A stretch of DNA of 64,000 nt, taken from assembly GCA_037074705.1 (NCBI GenBank), contig CM073594.1:58462509-58526508 (forward strand), in the 5' to 3' direction. A program made the position numbers and the translations under genes. This document shows, piece by piece, positions 11,481-23,082 of the stretch. Below the pieces are notes generated by a model that did not search any database, had not been told where the DNA came from, and was given only the letters and a program-made list of their open reading frames with translations. Source of the DNA: Zhengitettix transpicula. Its lineage: Eukaryota; Arthropoda; Insecta; Orthoptera; Tetrigidae. Numbering within the stretch: position 1 is the first letter of the stretch; each line of letters starts with the position of its first letter.

Positions 11481-11704
11481 TCCACGTGGTGACAACTCAC
11501 CTTTAATAACATAGGAAGGGATTTGAAAGGGGTGATGCGGATGCATCTAGGGCCCCCGGGCTTTAGTTTACGGATCCTACCCGGAATTTTCCTAAAAGTG
11601 ATGTAAAACAAACTCTAGAAAACTTTCATCAGGTAGGTCTGGGTCTTGGTACTTGTCCCACGCTATTCCGATGGCTGGAGAGGGGTTTCTGTGGGGGCGC
11701 GACT
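11481..11704 (-). mobile_element. Family A retroposon, partial copy
   Basis: The plus strand runs in the antisense direction of the element: GTGGTGACAACTCACCTTTAA, GGGCCCCCGGGCT, GGATCCTACCCGG, TAGGTCTGGG and CTTGTCCCACGC, ending in TGGGGGCGCGAC. This covers the element's 3' half only, with moderate divergence. Overlapping minus frames 11423-11611 and 11629-11847 are not genes. Confidence 0.8.
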
Positions 11705-12842
11705 ATAAACCATCTTAATAAAAAAGCATAAAAAATATAAACGACTCCCACAGTCAATAATATGTTGTTAAGGACAATTAATTTAATTCTTGGCGCCACT
11801 AACAAAGTAAACCAAAGATTTAAATGCCATAAAATTTTCTCTGTCAAAGAAATATCTTAAATTGAACTTAAAAATTTCTGAGTATTAAATCGTTACAAAG
11901 TATTGTTTACATTCCCATCATATTGATGGCTGGTGGGGAATTTGTGTTCAAGTCCTACAGAGAATTTGACGTTTACTTAATTAGAAGTGGTAACAATATT
12001 CCTTAATTATTCACAGTAAAAATATCGCAAAGGTAATGTGCATGTATAAATTACTGCGTAATAAATAATGTCAATTTTTATTTTTTGTAATGTATATATG
12101 ACGAATGTTTAACTATTTTCAACACAGTATTGCATTATATATTCTCATATATTTATGATTGATTATTCTCGTTTTGAAATATATTTTTGGATTACCATAG
12201 GTCTTGAATTAATAAACTTATCAGCGGTTTTTAAACTTTGCTCTTTTATAATAAACTATGTAATTTTTATTTAATTTACAGTGATACGCTGTCATACTGA
12301 AGAAACATTGCCCAACTTGTTTCTTCGCTTCTCGACTCATTTCCTGTCTATTTCGCTGTGATTTTCGATTTTGTTTCAGTCGTCCTATATGTGGGATTTT
12401 TTTTGTGTGCGTGTCGTTTCTCCTCAGACATATAATATGATAGAGTGGTGGAAACCCCGCACCGTGCGCACCCCTCAGATTCATTCGTCGGAATTTGTGG
12501 AACGGCTGGCTATAATTCTCCCTCGGCCTGTATCTCCTGATATGATATCGTCGTGGCCGTTGAGTTACGCTCTCGGGGCAATGTGCCACCATTAACAACG
12601 GATTACACCTCACAGTTTTGCCACAGAGCCAACTTCCAGTGCGTTTGTAATTTCACATTACTGCCTGTCTCTGAAGGGAATCCAACTCTAATTCTGGTGA
12701 TATTAAGTCGTAGCAGGTCCACGATTTTTTTTCAGAAGGTTCCTTTTTTTTATACAGTAATCCTTAGTGTGGTTACTTCTCCAAAATAGCACAGGAAATG
12801 GAAGGATATGAAAATGAGAACAACGAGTTAGTGGCTATAGTA
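11705..12842. other. Noncoding stretch with an unidentified mixed-composition block
   Basis: From 11705 to 12270 the DNA is AT-rich. From about 12280 to 12620 it is less AT-rich and open on both strands (minus 12221-12613, 130 codons, basic; plus 12371-12595). I recognise neither translation. With no splice context or motif I treat this as unexplained sequence, possibly an old repeat. Confidence 0.3.
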
Positions 12843-12985
12843 TAAGGGTCCTACCCATCATTCAGCGGCTAAATGAGATGCAGGGAAAACTCTAGAGAAA
12901 CCTGTCGGTTGTTCGGACTCTCGATGCGTGTCCCACGCACTTCCGTTGACTGGAGATGGGATTTACTTCTTGGAAGACGGGAAAA
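12843..12985 (-). mobile_element. Family A retroposon, short diverged fragment
   Basis: The plus strand shows, in order, the antisense family A landmarks AGGGTCCTACCC, GATGCAGGGAAAACTCTAG, GTGTCCCACGC, TTCCGTTGACTGGAGATGGG and a poorly preserved continuation. It is an older copy than those at 9880 and 20286. Confidence 0.65.
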
Positions 12986-14139
12986 CTCAGACCCCGACAT
13001 TCTGTGTATTTTAACATCAAAATCTTAGCATTTTACCTTAAGCAAGTATTTTTATTTTTATCCACCAGAAAGTGTACCTTAAGTAACACTGATTCCACGA
13101 AACCTTTGTTACATTTTTATTTTTTTCCCGTCAACATGTTCTTAGGTTTTTAAATATTTTTATATAAATATTCATAAATCAATAGCCAGTGTAAACTCTC
13201 CCGTGTTCTGGCGTGATTAAATCATGTCGGAGTTTTTACTGCACTCTAGCTTTTACCGGGTTGCAGTAATATTAGTGATTTTTAAATTCCATTTTACCTG
13301 ACACACACGTGTGACATTGTTTAATGGATTTTTACGTAGTAATCCACCCCGGGAATGTTTGATAGTTGGACCAACTCAGCTTCACTCCTCTCTCTTATTT
13401 TCGCTACAGCGTTTACAGGTGCAGTTTCTTTTTATGGACGTTTGTTTTTTAGTTTTTTTTTTGGGGGGGGGGGCTACATAAAACCTATAACCGGTGATAA
13501 AAAATTAAACAGTATTAATGGGTAGTTTATTAACTTATAAACTACAGTTATGTGACTGCACAAGCTGCTGTATTTCCTCGTCTTTATAAGTATCATTTTA
13601 AAAATTGGATGTAGTTTCAAATTAATCCAACGTTTATTACAACTGTTTTATTTTTTTACTCTTCTATAGCTTACTGATTTAATTTCAATAACAACGACAG
13701 TAAATGTTGACAGAATACAAACCATTATGAATAAAAAGATACAAGGCTTCCAGAAACTTTGTGCGGTATTTATATCTTCACTGCTTTTGTCTGTTATTTT
13801 TATTATTATTAAATTTTTAATAGAGGCGTATATTATTAATTTTACACACCATTATGATTAATTTGACCGTATACGTATAATGAGCTACAATAATAACAAG
13901 TGAAAGGTTAAAAACTTTTCGAAGTCCCTAAGTTGTTAATTTTTAACAAAATTTGGTGCAGAAGTACTTATTGGACTTGTGAACTACTGTTACGTCGACT
14001 CTATTTCCAAAAAAAATGTACTGTTAATAAATAATTGATACAAACTTCCAGAATAGTTTAAGTGTATGTAAATAATAGTTTAAGTATACGTGATTTTTCT
14101 GAACTAACCAGCGATTGAATAAGAGAATGCAATGGAGTT
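12986..14139. other. AT-rich noncoding stretch with T10-G11 run
   Basis: At 13453-13473 a run of T is followed directly by a run of 11 G. The rest is AT-rich with no frames or repeats that I recognise. Confidence 0.4.
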
Positions 14140-14470
14140 GGAAAACGTTCTAGAGCAATTGATGGGGTGGGGGCGGACCGATTTCGGTAACAGTTCACCG
14201 GTGATCTCTTACCCTGCTGCGCGTGTTGCTTTCTTTGGATGGATGAAAGACCGCCTAGGCAGGTAATCGCGCCATTACGAAGGGCAGCAACGAGGGCGAT
14301 TTCAGACGGGATTTATGGCATAATTTGCGCGGCATAATGGCCGCTGCATTCACAGGGACAACTTCAAACTGATTAATACAGTGTCGCCGGGGTGTAATTG
14401 AGAACGGTTAATTGCTGGAGTCTCTCTAATGGGCGGAGTCAGCTTAAGGAGCGAGCGAGTGAGTCAGGGA
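14140..14470. promoter_or_regulatory. GC-richer island with Hox/homeodomain-like sites
   Basis: A compact island in AT-rich DNA with no coding frame. It contains GGTAATCGCGCCATTACG, a TTTATGGC site (the core used by posterior Hox/Caudal-type factors) and two GGCATAAT repeats within ~25 bp, then TAATTG and GTTAATTG. Dense homeodomain-type cores in a GC-richer block are typical of insect developmental enhancers, but composition alone cannot prove function. Confidence 0.3.
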
Positions 14471-14919
14471 ATGTTACTCTCAAGGGTGGTAGTCTCACCA
14501 GAGTAAAAAATTGTCTAGAGAAAAGTCCTGACGGTGCGCACGTTAAGGATGAAGTTTTCAGATGAATTATGGGAAAGTTTACGTGCGGTGTTAATTTATT
14601 TTGAAGTGTAAACAGACTCGCATAACGCCAACGTCCATCATTCAAAACGCAAAAAGTTTTGAATCTTCTTTATATTCAGTTTTGATCATAGTTATCTTTC
14701 TGGAAGAGATAATTTTCCGAGGCGAGGTATTGCTATCGTGGTTTACTCCGTCATCTGTTGCCAAAAATTAAATTATTCATCCTTGGGAGATAAATCGAGT
14801 AATTTATTATTGACTGAGTAATTCGCATATGTATTTTAGTGACTTGTCGGTCGGAGAGGAAGAACGACACATATTTTGACTGACTGAGTCATTTAAGTAT
14901 TTTCTTTTGATGCACTACG

Positions 14920-15475
14920 ATTTACAATCAAATATGTGAAATTGTAATGATATACACATATAACCAAAATTTTTCAAGAATCTCACTTGCAAGAATTCGT
15001 CAGTTTTAGCACATCCAAAACCAATTAAATTATAATGATTAACAAATATTAGGTATTGATTTTACCATAATTTTATGTCTCCTCCAGTACATACAAATTT
15101 GGGAAAAATCATGGTACGTGCCATATTTATACCATGTCAGTCATTTAAAAGTCAAGTTGTTTAAAAGAAAATTAGTTCCATAGATCGCATAATCTTTCGT
15201 ATTGTTTTTTTTATCATCATTGGACGAAGTATTGCTGGATAAAATTATACTCTTTATTCAATCAAAATATTTCTGTTTCATTCATTAAGAAAAAAGGATC
15301 TATTTACTTTGTTGTGTAGCATCGTCGAGTAGCAACGTCTCTCTCGTGTGTGCTGTGACGTCATGATTTATTGACGCGCAGTAATTTAACAAAAAATTAT
15401 CACATTTTTTAATTATAATTCTTTCCACCTTTATGCTACCGGTTTCTCACACCCACAGTACCGTATCTAAAAGCA
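14920..15475 (-). mobile_element. Helitron family H2, 5'-truncated reverse copy
   Basis: On the minus strand the order of blocks matches 60070-60600 of the complete copy: the GGTACTGT.GGGTGTGAGAAACC region (15440-15470), GCGTCAATAAATCATGACGTCACAG (15355-15380), the CGACGATGCTACACAACAAAGTAAATAGATCC region (15300-15335), CATGGTATAAATATGGCACG (15115-15140) and the TATATCATTACAATTTCACA region (14935-14960). The TATG-rich 5' start is absent and the CTAG end is not recognisable. Confidence 0.75.
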
Positions 15476-15555
15476 AATTACCTCTCAGTGTTAAATAAGG
15501 TTTGCTGAAGGTCCAACATCAGTATTAATTTTTAGCGGCATTATTTATTAGAGTA

Positions 15556-15912
15556 ACAGGCTATATGAGGGTAATCCACGTGGTGGCAACTCCCCTTTAA
15601 TAGAATAGGCAGGGATTTGAAAGGAGGGATGCAGAAGAGTAGAGGAAGACAACTAAGGGTTGAATAGGGCCCCCGGGCTGTAGTTTAAGGATGCTACCCG
15701 AAATTCCCATAAAAGTGATGCAGGAAAAACCCTAGAAAACAAGCATAAGGTAGGCCGGGCAGTAGGTGCTCAACCCATGCCCTTCCGATGGCGGGAGAGG
15801 AGTTTGCTGTGGGGTCGCAGCATTCACTCACTTCTCCGTGCCTCGACCAGTTTCGGAGGCAGGTGGCCGACTATTACAATTGAGACCCGGAACATTCACC
15901 TCTCAAAAAAAG
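15556..15912 (-). mobile_element. Family A retroposon, partial copy
   Basis: The plus strand begins with the reverse of the 3' tail (AGTAACAGGCTATATGAGGG). It passes through CCACGTGGTGGCAACTCCCC, GGGCCCCCGGGCT, CATGCCCTTCCGATGGCGGG and GAGGCAGGTGGCCGACTATT, and stops at CCCGGAACATTCACCTCTCA, about 200 bp short of the 5' end. An internal piece is also missing around 15885. The 64-codon frame 15777-15971 is part of this repeat. Confidence 0.85.
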
Positions 15913-15925
15913 TGCTTCTGCTGGT

Positions 15926-16005
15926 GGGATTTTTTTACGGGGTAATCCACATGGTGGCAACTCTTCTTTAATAGCATAGGAAGGGATTTGAAAGGGGGGA
16001 TCCAA
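15926..16005 (-). mobile_element. Family A retroposon, second short copy in the same orientation
   Basis: After TTTTTTT (reverse of an A tail), GGGGTAATCCACATGGTGGC through GATTTGAAAGGGGGG repeats the 3' end of family A, then stops. It lies just beyond the preceding partial copy in the same orientation. Confidence 0.8.
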
Positions 16006-16660
16006 TGAAATTTATTTGTGAGTGACGGAGAAAAGGTTGTGATGCTGATACCGTTTGAGAGGATTGTTTGACCTGTCTTTTGGGGGTATTGAAGCTCTGA
16101 AGAAGGAAGGGAAGTTTCATTCTGCATCGCTGCCCCAGGCAACAATAGTCGGCTTTGTCCGCGCCATTTATGTTTGACGAAGTGGGTGGGACTGGAGTGG
16201 CCACCTCCAGTGGAACCCCTACTGCTTCGAAATGCCCCCACACTTGGCATAAAGTTCACAAACGTCGGTGTGACGCAGTCTGGGGGGGACTCGCGCTACG
16301 ACTCTAACTTTGTTTGGTAACTGCTCACGAACCTCGTTATTTTCTACGTTGTTCTGCACTTCACAAGAATTCTTCTCGGGTAACCGTGTAGGGGTGATTG
16401 AATTAAACCGCAACCGGACTTTGGGCGAAAAAAAAAGCAACTGCAAAAGGGCGTGGTTCGTCAGAAGCTGAATAACCGATTGGGTTTCGGAGAACGAAGC
16501 TAAACTGGAATGAAAATAAAATTGATATATATCAATGGTTCTGGCAAACGAATAATTAAACCTTTGATTTTGTTGTGAACGAATGTGAAATATAAAATTA
16601 ATATAGGTCAATGATGCTACATTTGTTTGCAAACCCTTTCCAGCAATATTTAAACCCAAT
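16006..16660 (-). other. Mixed-composition block with long unidentified frames
   Basis: The minus strand is open for 146 codons (16219-16659) and, in another frame, 118 codons (15903-16259) that run into family A. The first frame ends with KVRVVARVPPRLRHTDVCELY, and the second is Ser/Thr/Gly-rich. I do not recognise either protein. The VRVVARV piece recalls the first strand of a kinesin motor, but no P-loop or switch motif follows, so I do not call it. The block is less AT-rich than its surroundings and could be an old repeat or a pseudo-exon. Confidence 0.25.
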
Positions 16661-18901
16661 ATGATATTTGTGCACTAAAATTGACCTGAGACATGATTTT
16701 GGTAAGGAAATTGACCTTTTCCATCATAGATGTCATGGGAATTTTCTGTGAGAACCTTCAAGTTAAGCTCCTTTAAAAGATTTTAATACATATTGAAACC
16801 AATTGATGTCAATTCTGTACACCGTTATTTCAGAAACTTTCGGAGAATTTGAACACGAATTTTTACACTGGATGAATTGGAATGTTGAGGCTTGGAGAAA
16901 TTCAGAAATGTAGCGAAAAATACAACCAATAAAGTCTGTTGGAAATTTTAGATAAGAAAGTAAGGAATAAAAAATTAATGTAGGAGTTAATTGTGTGTGT
17001 ATTACTAAGGCATTCCGTTTATAAGAAACCAATCGCTTGCCCATTTCTTAAGCAATGATTCTAAGTACCAGAAACATTAAATATAGACTAGAGATTTCAC
17101 CCATGATTCCAAAATATCAATTAGGATCTTTTATGACGTTTCTATTTGATAATTAATCCTAGGGAACGAAGCATATCATTTAGCCAAAATGAAGGTAGCG
17201 AAATATAGTGTTCAATTAACTGTATTATGTATTTTATTGGATAAATTACGGCTCTGGGTACACACGTACTTATAAATACTTAACGAATGTGAACCACGTC
17301 ATCCTCCTGCGCTTAAGTTTATCCCTGAAACTCCGCAGAACACTTTCATTTGTAACGACTCTGGAGATCAACCTTAATTAGACTCTTTGACAACTTCTGA
17401 AATCCGACTGGAAAGTTTGCGGAATACCTAAAATACGTACCGCTGCTATTTAGACACTCTTAATAAAAAATTCATGAGTATTTATAATTCATCTGTCTCC
17501 GAATTAGATCCCGAGAGTTGAAGCCGTGATGGAAGAATAATACAAGGAAAGTTTGCAATTCCGTAACTGACAGAGAATCTAGAATTAAAGGCCTTCCTCA
17601 CTTAAACAAAAAAGCGTTGAAATGCGAATAAATGACGTTTCTAAGATTGGTAATTATCAGTGATAAATAAAAAGAACAAGTCCTTGTTTTATAAATAATA
17701 TTATAAAATACTATAAAAGAAATACTGAATTAAATATTTATGAGACTCGTTTCTTAACAAAAATTCAACTGCAGATTCCTTAAAGCATTGTTCATTCTTA
17801 CATCATTTTTGAAACACAGAAGTTCTTTAAATAATTGGACGAGGTAGGAATAGTCAATTCGTATTGTTTGAGGATTTTTGGCTGAATTTCAAACCTTTAA
17901 TAAATTCGTAACAAATACGATAATAATTAACAATTCAGGTCAGATTCAAATAAGATATACAAAAAGTACTTTCGAATTACTGGTGATTGTTATTTATTTC
18001 AATTTTAATATTAATATTTTCTTCAACATTATTATTTTGGAGTGAGGACAAAAACGTTAGTGTTTTCTCCGTTTTTATTGTCATCTTGATATTGTGTGAC
18101 AGTTTAAAAACATTGAAATATTGGAAAATTCTATTTTTTTTGTTTATAATTTATTTAATTTATCTATAGTTACATCCTGAAGTAAGTACAAATATATAAA
18201 GAATGTTGTTTTTTTAAACAAAAATTTTAATATTTGTGGTAAAGTACATTTAGTTTTATTTTCTTTACTTCGAAATCTGTGGAAATTTTTACGAAATAAG
18301 AATGCCCGTTAGTGAATGATTATTGATAATTGAATTAACAATTTTATTTATTAGAATGAAATAAAAAATGGTTAATCTATGTACAGAAAAAATTTATAAT
18401 GTTTATTATTTAGTATCTCATAAACTGTAACTGGTATTTACCTTTTTTATCTAACTGCGGAAATTTCGAAATTTTAATACTTGGATCTGCTACTCGGCCT
18501 TCTTCGCTTTTCTTAATAAACTTAGAAAATATACACTTATTTTCCCTTCCACGACGCGCTTCTTGCCCCTTAAGTAAATCAGGACGAAAAATAAAATAAT
18601 TGAATCTAACGATGAGTACTAACGTCTTTGTCAATAATTTTCTACTTCACGTTCGGGGCTGGTTCATTTAAGAAAAAGGTTACGTTTTTCTGCAAATACG
18701 ATGCTATACTACGATTAAAATTTTCATACAACATAAATATACTTCTATTCTTACAGAGGTATTTGAAAAATAATAAACAGGTATAATTAAATAATAAAAT
18801 TTCGAAAAACCGATGGGGATAGATTTTTATTCTTTTCACACTTCACTTTGTCGGTCCTTGGCTATTTTATTATTTAATTTTTAGTTTGAATTTTATACAG
18901 A

Positions 18902-18903
<2 letters not shown>

Positions 18904-18945
<42 letters not shown>
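18904..18945. repeat. (TA)n microsatellite
   Basis: Uninterrupted alternating TA of 42 bases. Confidence 0.95.
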
Positions 18946-18947
<2 letters not shown>

Positions 18948-20271
18948 TTATTGTTGTAATAAACGAGATTTTTAGAGCACAGTGAATACTTCCATGCACA
19001 ATTAGTACATTAATTTTGGCTATGACTGCATCCAAATTACAGCTTCAATTAACAGAATTGTATAGCATTCAATCATATTTTTTTTAAAAAAAATAAAAGC
19101 GTATAATCTGTCGGTCGATAGACTAAAATCTGTTTAGCATTAACAAAATTAATTATTGGAAAGTTATTTTTTTTCCACTCAAAGCATTAATTCAGTTAAT
19201 TAAAAGCTACGGTTCATTACCACGATCCAGCCTGTATGTTAATTGCTTGTACTTTCTCGTTATTTATTTTACGTCAAATTTGTTAAGTTAATTAGAGGAA
19301 TGTAACGATAATGGATCATAACTAGAAATTTATAAGCACACAATCTAAATAAATTTTGTTTCATGCGTGTCTAAATTAGTCATTTCATGTGATTACTAGA
19401 TTTGCGGTAATTGGAATGGTTGTGACAGAAAACAGGTTATTTTTAATATCTGTGTATGAATACAGAGTAAATATAATTTTAATTACTCCATAAGTCATTG
19501 AGGATGGGCCTGTAGGCGAGTAATTTGACTTCCCAGTTATTGAGGTTCAATTTAATTTTCGTATTATTAAAAGTAACCATTGGCTGAACCGTAATTCAAA
19601 AACATTTTTTTTCCAAATATGTAGTATAAAAACAGTAGTTAGATAATTAAATCGTTAGATGAATTTATTAGTATACTAGCAAAAATTTAGAGGTAATGCA
19701 GTATTTTTTAAACCATCTACTTATCACTAATTATTTTTTTCTTAACTATATTTTTTAAGCGGAAAGAATGCCAGTATTTTAGAATAGGTAATTTGCTAAA
19801 TCAATCTTAGTTTATAAACTGTATTGTGGCAGGCTACTTTATATACATTTTCCCGATAGAAGTGGCACGACGAATGTGGGAGTTTTTTTTGTCCCGGAGC
19901 TATTTACAGTTCACGTTTGGCCTTTATAGTAGTTGATTGTTGATATCGTAAAAATAAATTTAGTAATATGGATCCTCTCGAATCTGTCTCGGGAATAAAC
20001 TGTCAAATAACAACAGATAGCAGTCTGCTATTAAATTAATCTAATCTCTCATGCAACGTTCAAGATATAAAAGATAATAAAATGAAATAAATAAAGGACA
20101 AATCAATTTTTGTATTCGATTTATAAGTTTCTATTAAATTATAACATATGTAAATAGCATTACGGCAATTGTGAAGAATTTAAATTAAATTTATAGCGTA
20201 TAATAGGGTATTATTAAAATTAGTGAGTGATTTGATGTCTTTGAAGTTCGAGCTTCTCGATAACGTCTATG

Positions 20272-20285
20272 AAATATGATCTTGT
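20272..20285 (+). repeat. Left target-site duplication of family A copy
   Basis: AAATATGATCTTGT (14 bp) recurs exactly at 20840-20853, just outside the far end of the retroposon. Confidence 0.85.
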
Positions 20286-20839
20286 TTTTTGTTTTTTTTG
20301 GGTGTTGATAGGCTATGTATAGGGTAATTCACATAGTGGCAACTCCTCTCTTATAGCATAGGAAAGGGATTTGAATGGGGGGATGCGGAAGGGTGGAGGA
20401 AGGTAGCCAAGGGTTAACTAGGGCCCCCGGGCTATAGTTTAAGGATCCTACCTGGCATTCGCCTAACTGTAATGCAGGACAAACCCTATAAAAACCTGCA
20501 TAAGGTTAATCGGGCATTTGGTACTTGTCCCACGCCCTTCCGATGGCGGGAGAAGGGTTTGCTGTGGGGTCGCAGCTTATTCCTCGCCATGCCTTGGCCA
20601 GTTTAGGAGGCAGCTGGCCGACTATTCCAATAGGAATAGCGGACAACTCTTACCGTATGCCCAAGGTCTGCGACCCCGGAACATACACCTCTCAAAACAG
20701 ACCAAGGTGCCTCGGCAGGTGGGAACCTTGGTTCAAAAAAAACCCCAGAGTTGTAAAGGCATCCCCAAAGGTAGTCCCCGCCAGAGCTCTCTGGGAAGGT
20801 TTACCTGCGAGAGAATCCTCTCGCAGGCTTCCTTGATGT
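20286..20839 (-). mobile_element. Family A retroposon, complete copy in reverse orientation
   Basis: The plus strand begins with a T-rich run (reverse of the A tail), then GGCTATGTATAGGGTAATTC, and ends at CTCTCGCAGGCTTCCTTGATG. Flanking 14-bp direct repeats mark a target-site duplication. Near the 5' end lies a perfect hairpin, CCTGCGAGAG-AATC-CTCTCGCAGG. Length and landmarks match the copy at 9880-10442. Two overlapping long plus frames, 20518-20841 (107 codons) and 20525-20836 (103 codons), run antisense to the element; the second starts MSHALP and recurs in other copies. Confidence 0.9.
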
Positions 20840-20853
20840 AAATATGATCTTGT
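20840..20853 (+). repeat. Right target-site duplication of family A copy
   Basis: Exact match to 20272-20285. Confidence 0.85.
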
Positions 20854-23082
20854 AGTAATAATACCCTATATATGATACACTGTTGCCACCTATCTGTGAG
20901 TGTAGTGCTAGAGATTATCAGCTTAAAAATACAAAGGTGTTAATTTAACTCAAAGAAAAAATAATTTCATTCTGCTAACCAGGACTTATTAATACACATA
21001 ATAATTCATTTTGTAGGACCAAAAATTATTTATCGACGCTGTGGAATAATACTTAAAAACCAGAGTGATTTGAATTAAAATTTGGAGCCTCCGGCTTCGA
21101 AGAGGTGGTAAACGCGAATATCGCTTATGTGATTGGATAGTCTACTTCGGATGTTCGTCATCAGAGCACAGTTCCATTGTTGTAACGAAGATTATGGCTG
21201 TAATTCGTATTGTAAATTATTAATAAAATTAATAATCGGTCCGGTCCAATAGACAAAGCCGCGAGTGACCATTCTCCTCGCAAAAGAGTACGCTGCTGGG
21301 CTGGATCTGTCTATTGCAGTCGGGCAAGGATTAAATTGGGCGGCGGCGTATCGTATCGGGGAAGGGATTAGCCTCAACAGCACTCTACAATGCTAATGGT
21401 TTCGTTCAGCGTCAGTAATGCCTCGCGCGCCTCAGATTTATCACTGCAGCACAGGATTAGGCTGGCGCGGGGACTTGGATTAAATTATATGTGCAATTTG
21501 TTTCAGAATTACGGAAGATACAATTTTAATGTCCGTGTGGAAGAATCGAATCCTTCCCTACCCACACCCCGGCCATTAGTCCGATCCTCCCCCGATCTCG
21601 GATACTTCCCTTTAGGAGACAATCCACTTCCCCGCCCTCACTCCCCATCGCTGTTCAGAATGTATCGAGTAGCGAGAGGAACTGGATCTCGGGAACCACA
21701 GATAATTGTCTAATAAATTTTACTAGCTACGATTAGTGGAATTGAATACCAAGGTGAAATAACAGAAGGATTGGGTTGGCTCTGCCATTTAATAAGGAGA
21801 CTGGATGAAGCATTGCGAAATATGGTACAATTGCAACCGGACGGTGGAGATGCAGATATGGTTTTATAACCTATATAGCTAATAAAAATACATTGTATCT
21901 GAATGAGTTAGACAAAAAAACGCTTTATTGATTACAATGATTATCAAAATGTGTATATATACTATTTGATATTTTTATTCCACACAAAAACTCAATGCCC
22001 TTTAATTTATTGATAATCTGGCAGAGAATGGAAAAACGAACAAAAATCCCTGACCAAGCACTTTTGGAACGTCCGAAATTTCGTTGCAATATAATGGATG
22101 GCAGTAGATATATATGGCCCAGAATTTCTATACAACAATATAAATAAGACAGAAACATTAAGTGCTATACATATTAAAAAGAGAAAAAACAACGTTTCAT
22201 CCCGTAACTGTGGACTTCATCAGATGATTAATAAAATTTGTAATATTTTCATCTAAAATTTTCTTCATATTGTAATTAGAGCAAGATTCAGTTCTTAGAG
22301 AAACATATCGCAATATTTTGATAGCTTAGTTACATACCAATACAATCACAAATTCAGAATCACATGTATTGAATTCATGATAATGTTAGGTTTAAATATT
22401 AATGCAAGTTCGGTATAATTCAGTAATTATAATATGACTAATACAAATTTTATATAGAGAGGGTATTATTTCGTTTTTATTTTATTAATTAATTACCTAA
22501 TGAATTGCGGGATAAAACGTTGTGATTTATGTTTGAATTATAGATTATACTAAATACCTCTCACTTATTGACTATTTTATATATTTAATTATAACTAAAT
22601 GTCTGATAAATATCTAATGTCTTATCGATATAGGTCAAACCGTTATTTTTTGTGAAACTAGAATCAAATGTGCGAAAAAGTGAGACTGGCTTCAAGACAG
22701 GCGAAGAGGAATTCAGATGACATTGATTTCGAATCCACTGTTGCTACAATACAAGGGTTTAATAAGAAATATGTTGATATTGAAAGCGAGGGTTTTATTT
22801 TCTTCGTCTTATAATAAATATTCGCGACAATGTTAGAGAAATCGTAAAAAAGCTGATTTTTCAAAACTATTTCAATTTCTTCATAATTTAAACGTAAATA
22901 TTAAACGTTATTTATTATTTCAGTCTTGTACTAGCTAGGAAAATAAATAAATTCTATCCATACTTAAAATCAACGAAATTTTATTTACATTATACGAATT
23001 ATAAAATAAATTATTTTTTAAACTATATAAAATGAAATGTACTTTATGACATAAAGTTTAATAAATTTTTTAGTTTAAAATA
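20854..23082. other. Noncoding stretch with a mixed-composition island
   Basis: From about 21070 to 21720 the DNA is clearly less AT-rich and carries plus frame 21390-21713 (107 codons) and minus frame 21192-21383. Neither resembles a known domain, and the island reads more like conserved noncoding DNA. From 21720 to 23082 the sequence is AT-rich, apart from the hairpin motif at 22185-22220 noted separately. Confidence 0.35.
22185..22220 (-). repeat. Solo hammerhead-like hairpin motif
   Basis: The minus strand reads CTGATGA, a hairpin of about 18 nt with AGTCC facing GGGAT, then GAAACGTTGTT. The order CUGAUGA-stem II-GAAAC matches the conserved boxes of a hammerhead ribozyme. A 2-bp stem III and a GUU cleavage triplet are possible. 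No inverted partner is seen nearby. Catalysis is unproven. Confidence 0.35.

Larger units (their letters stand above)
16661..20285. other. AT-rich noncoding stretch
   Basis: No element or gene is recognised. Short frames such as 17987-18169 encode low-complexity hydrophobic peptides, expected by chance in AT-rich DNA. Slightly less AT-rich parts lie at 17230-17420 and 19830-19960. A long (TA)n tract is listed separately. Confidence 0.45.

Noticed and set aside
16259..16330. KVRVVARVPPRL as the start of a kinesin motor exon
   Set aside because: The family has VRVxxRxRP followed by a P-loop (GxTGxGKT) and switch motifs; the RP is not there and no P-loop or splice-compatible next exon was found nearby.
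17987..18169. 60-codon hydrophobic frame as a small membrane protein
   Set aside because: AT-rich DNA naturally gives Ile/Leu/Phe-rich frames, and there is no conserved context.
20518..20841. Two overlapping >100-codon plus frames taken as genes
   Set aside because: Both lie entirely within a family A retroposon with target duplications, and the same frames recur in its other copies.
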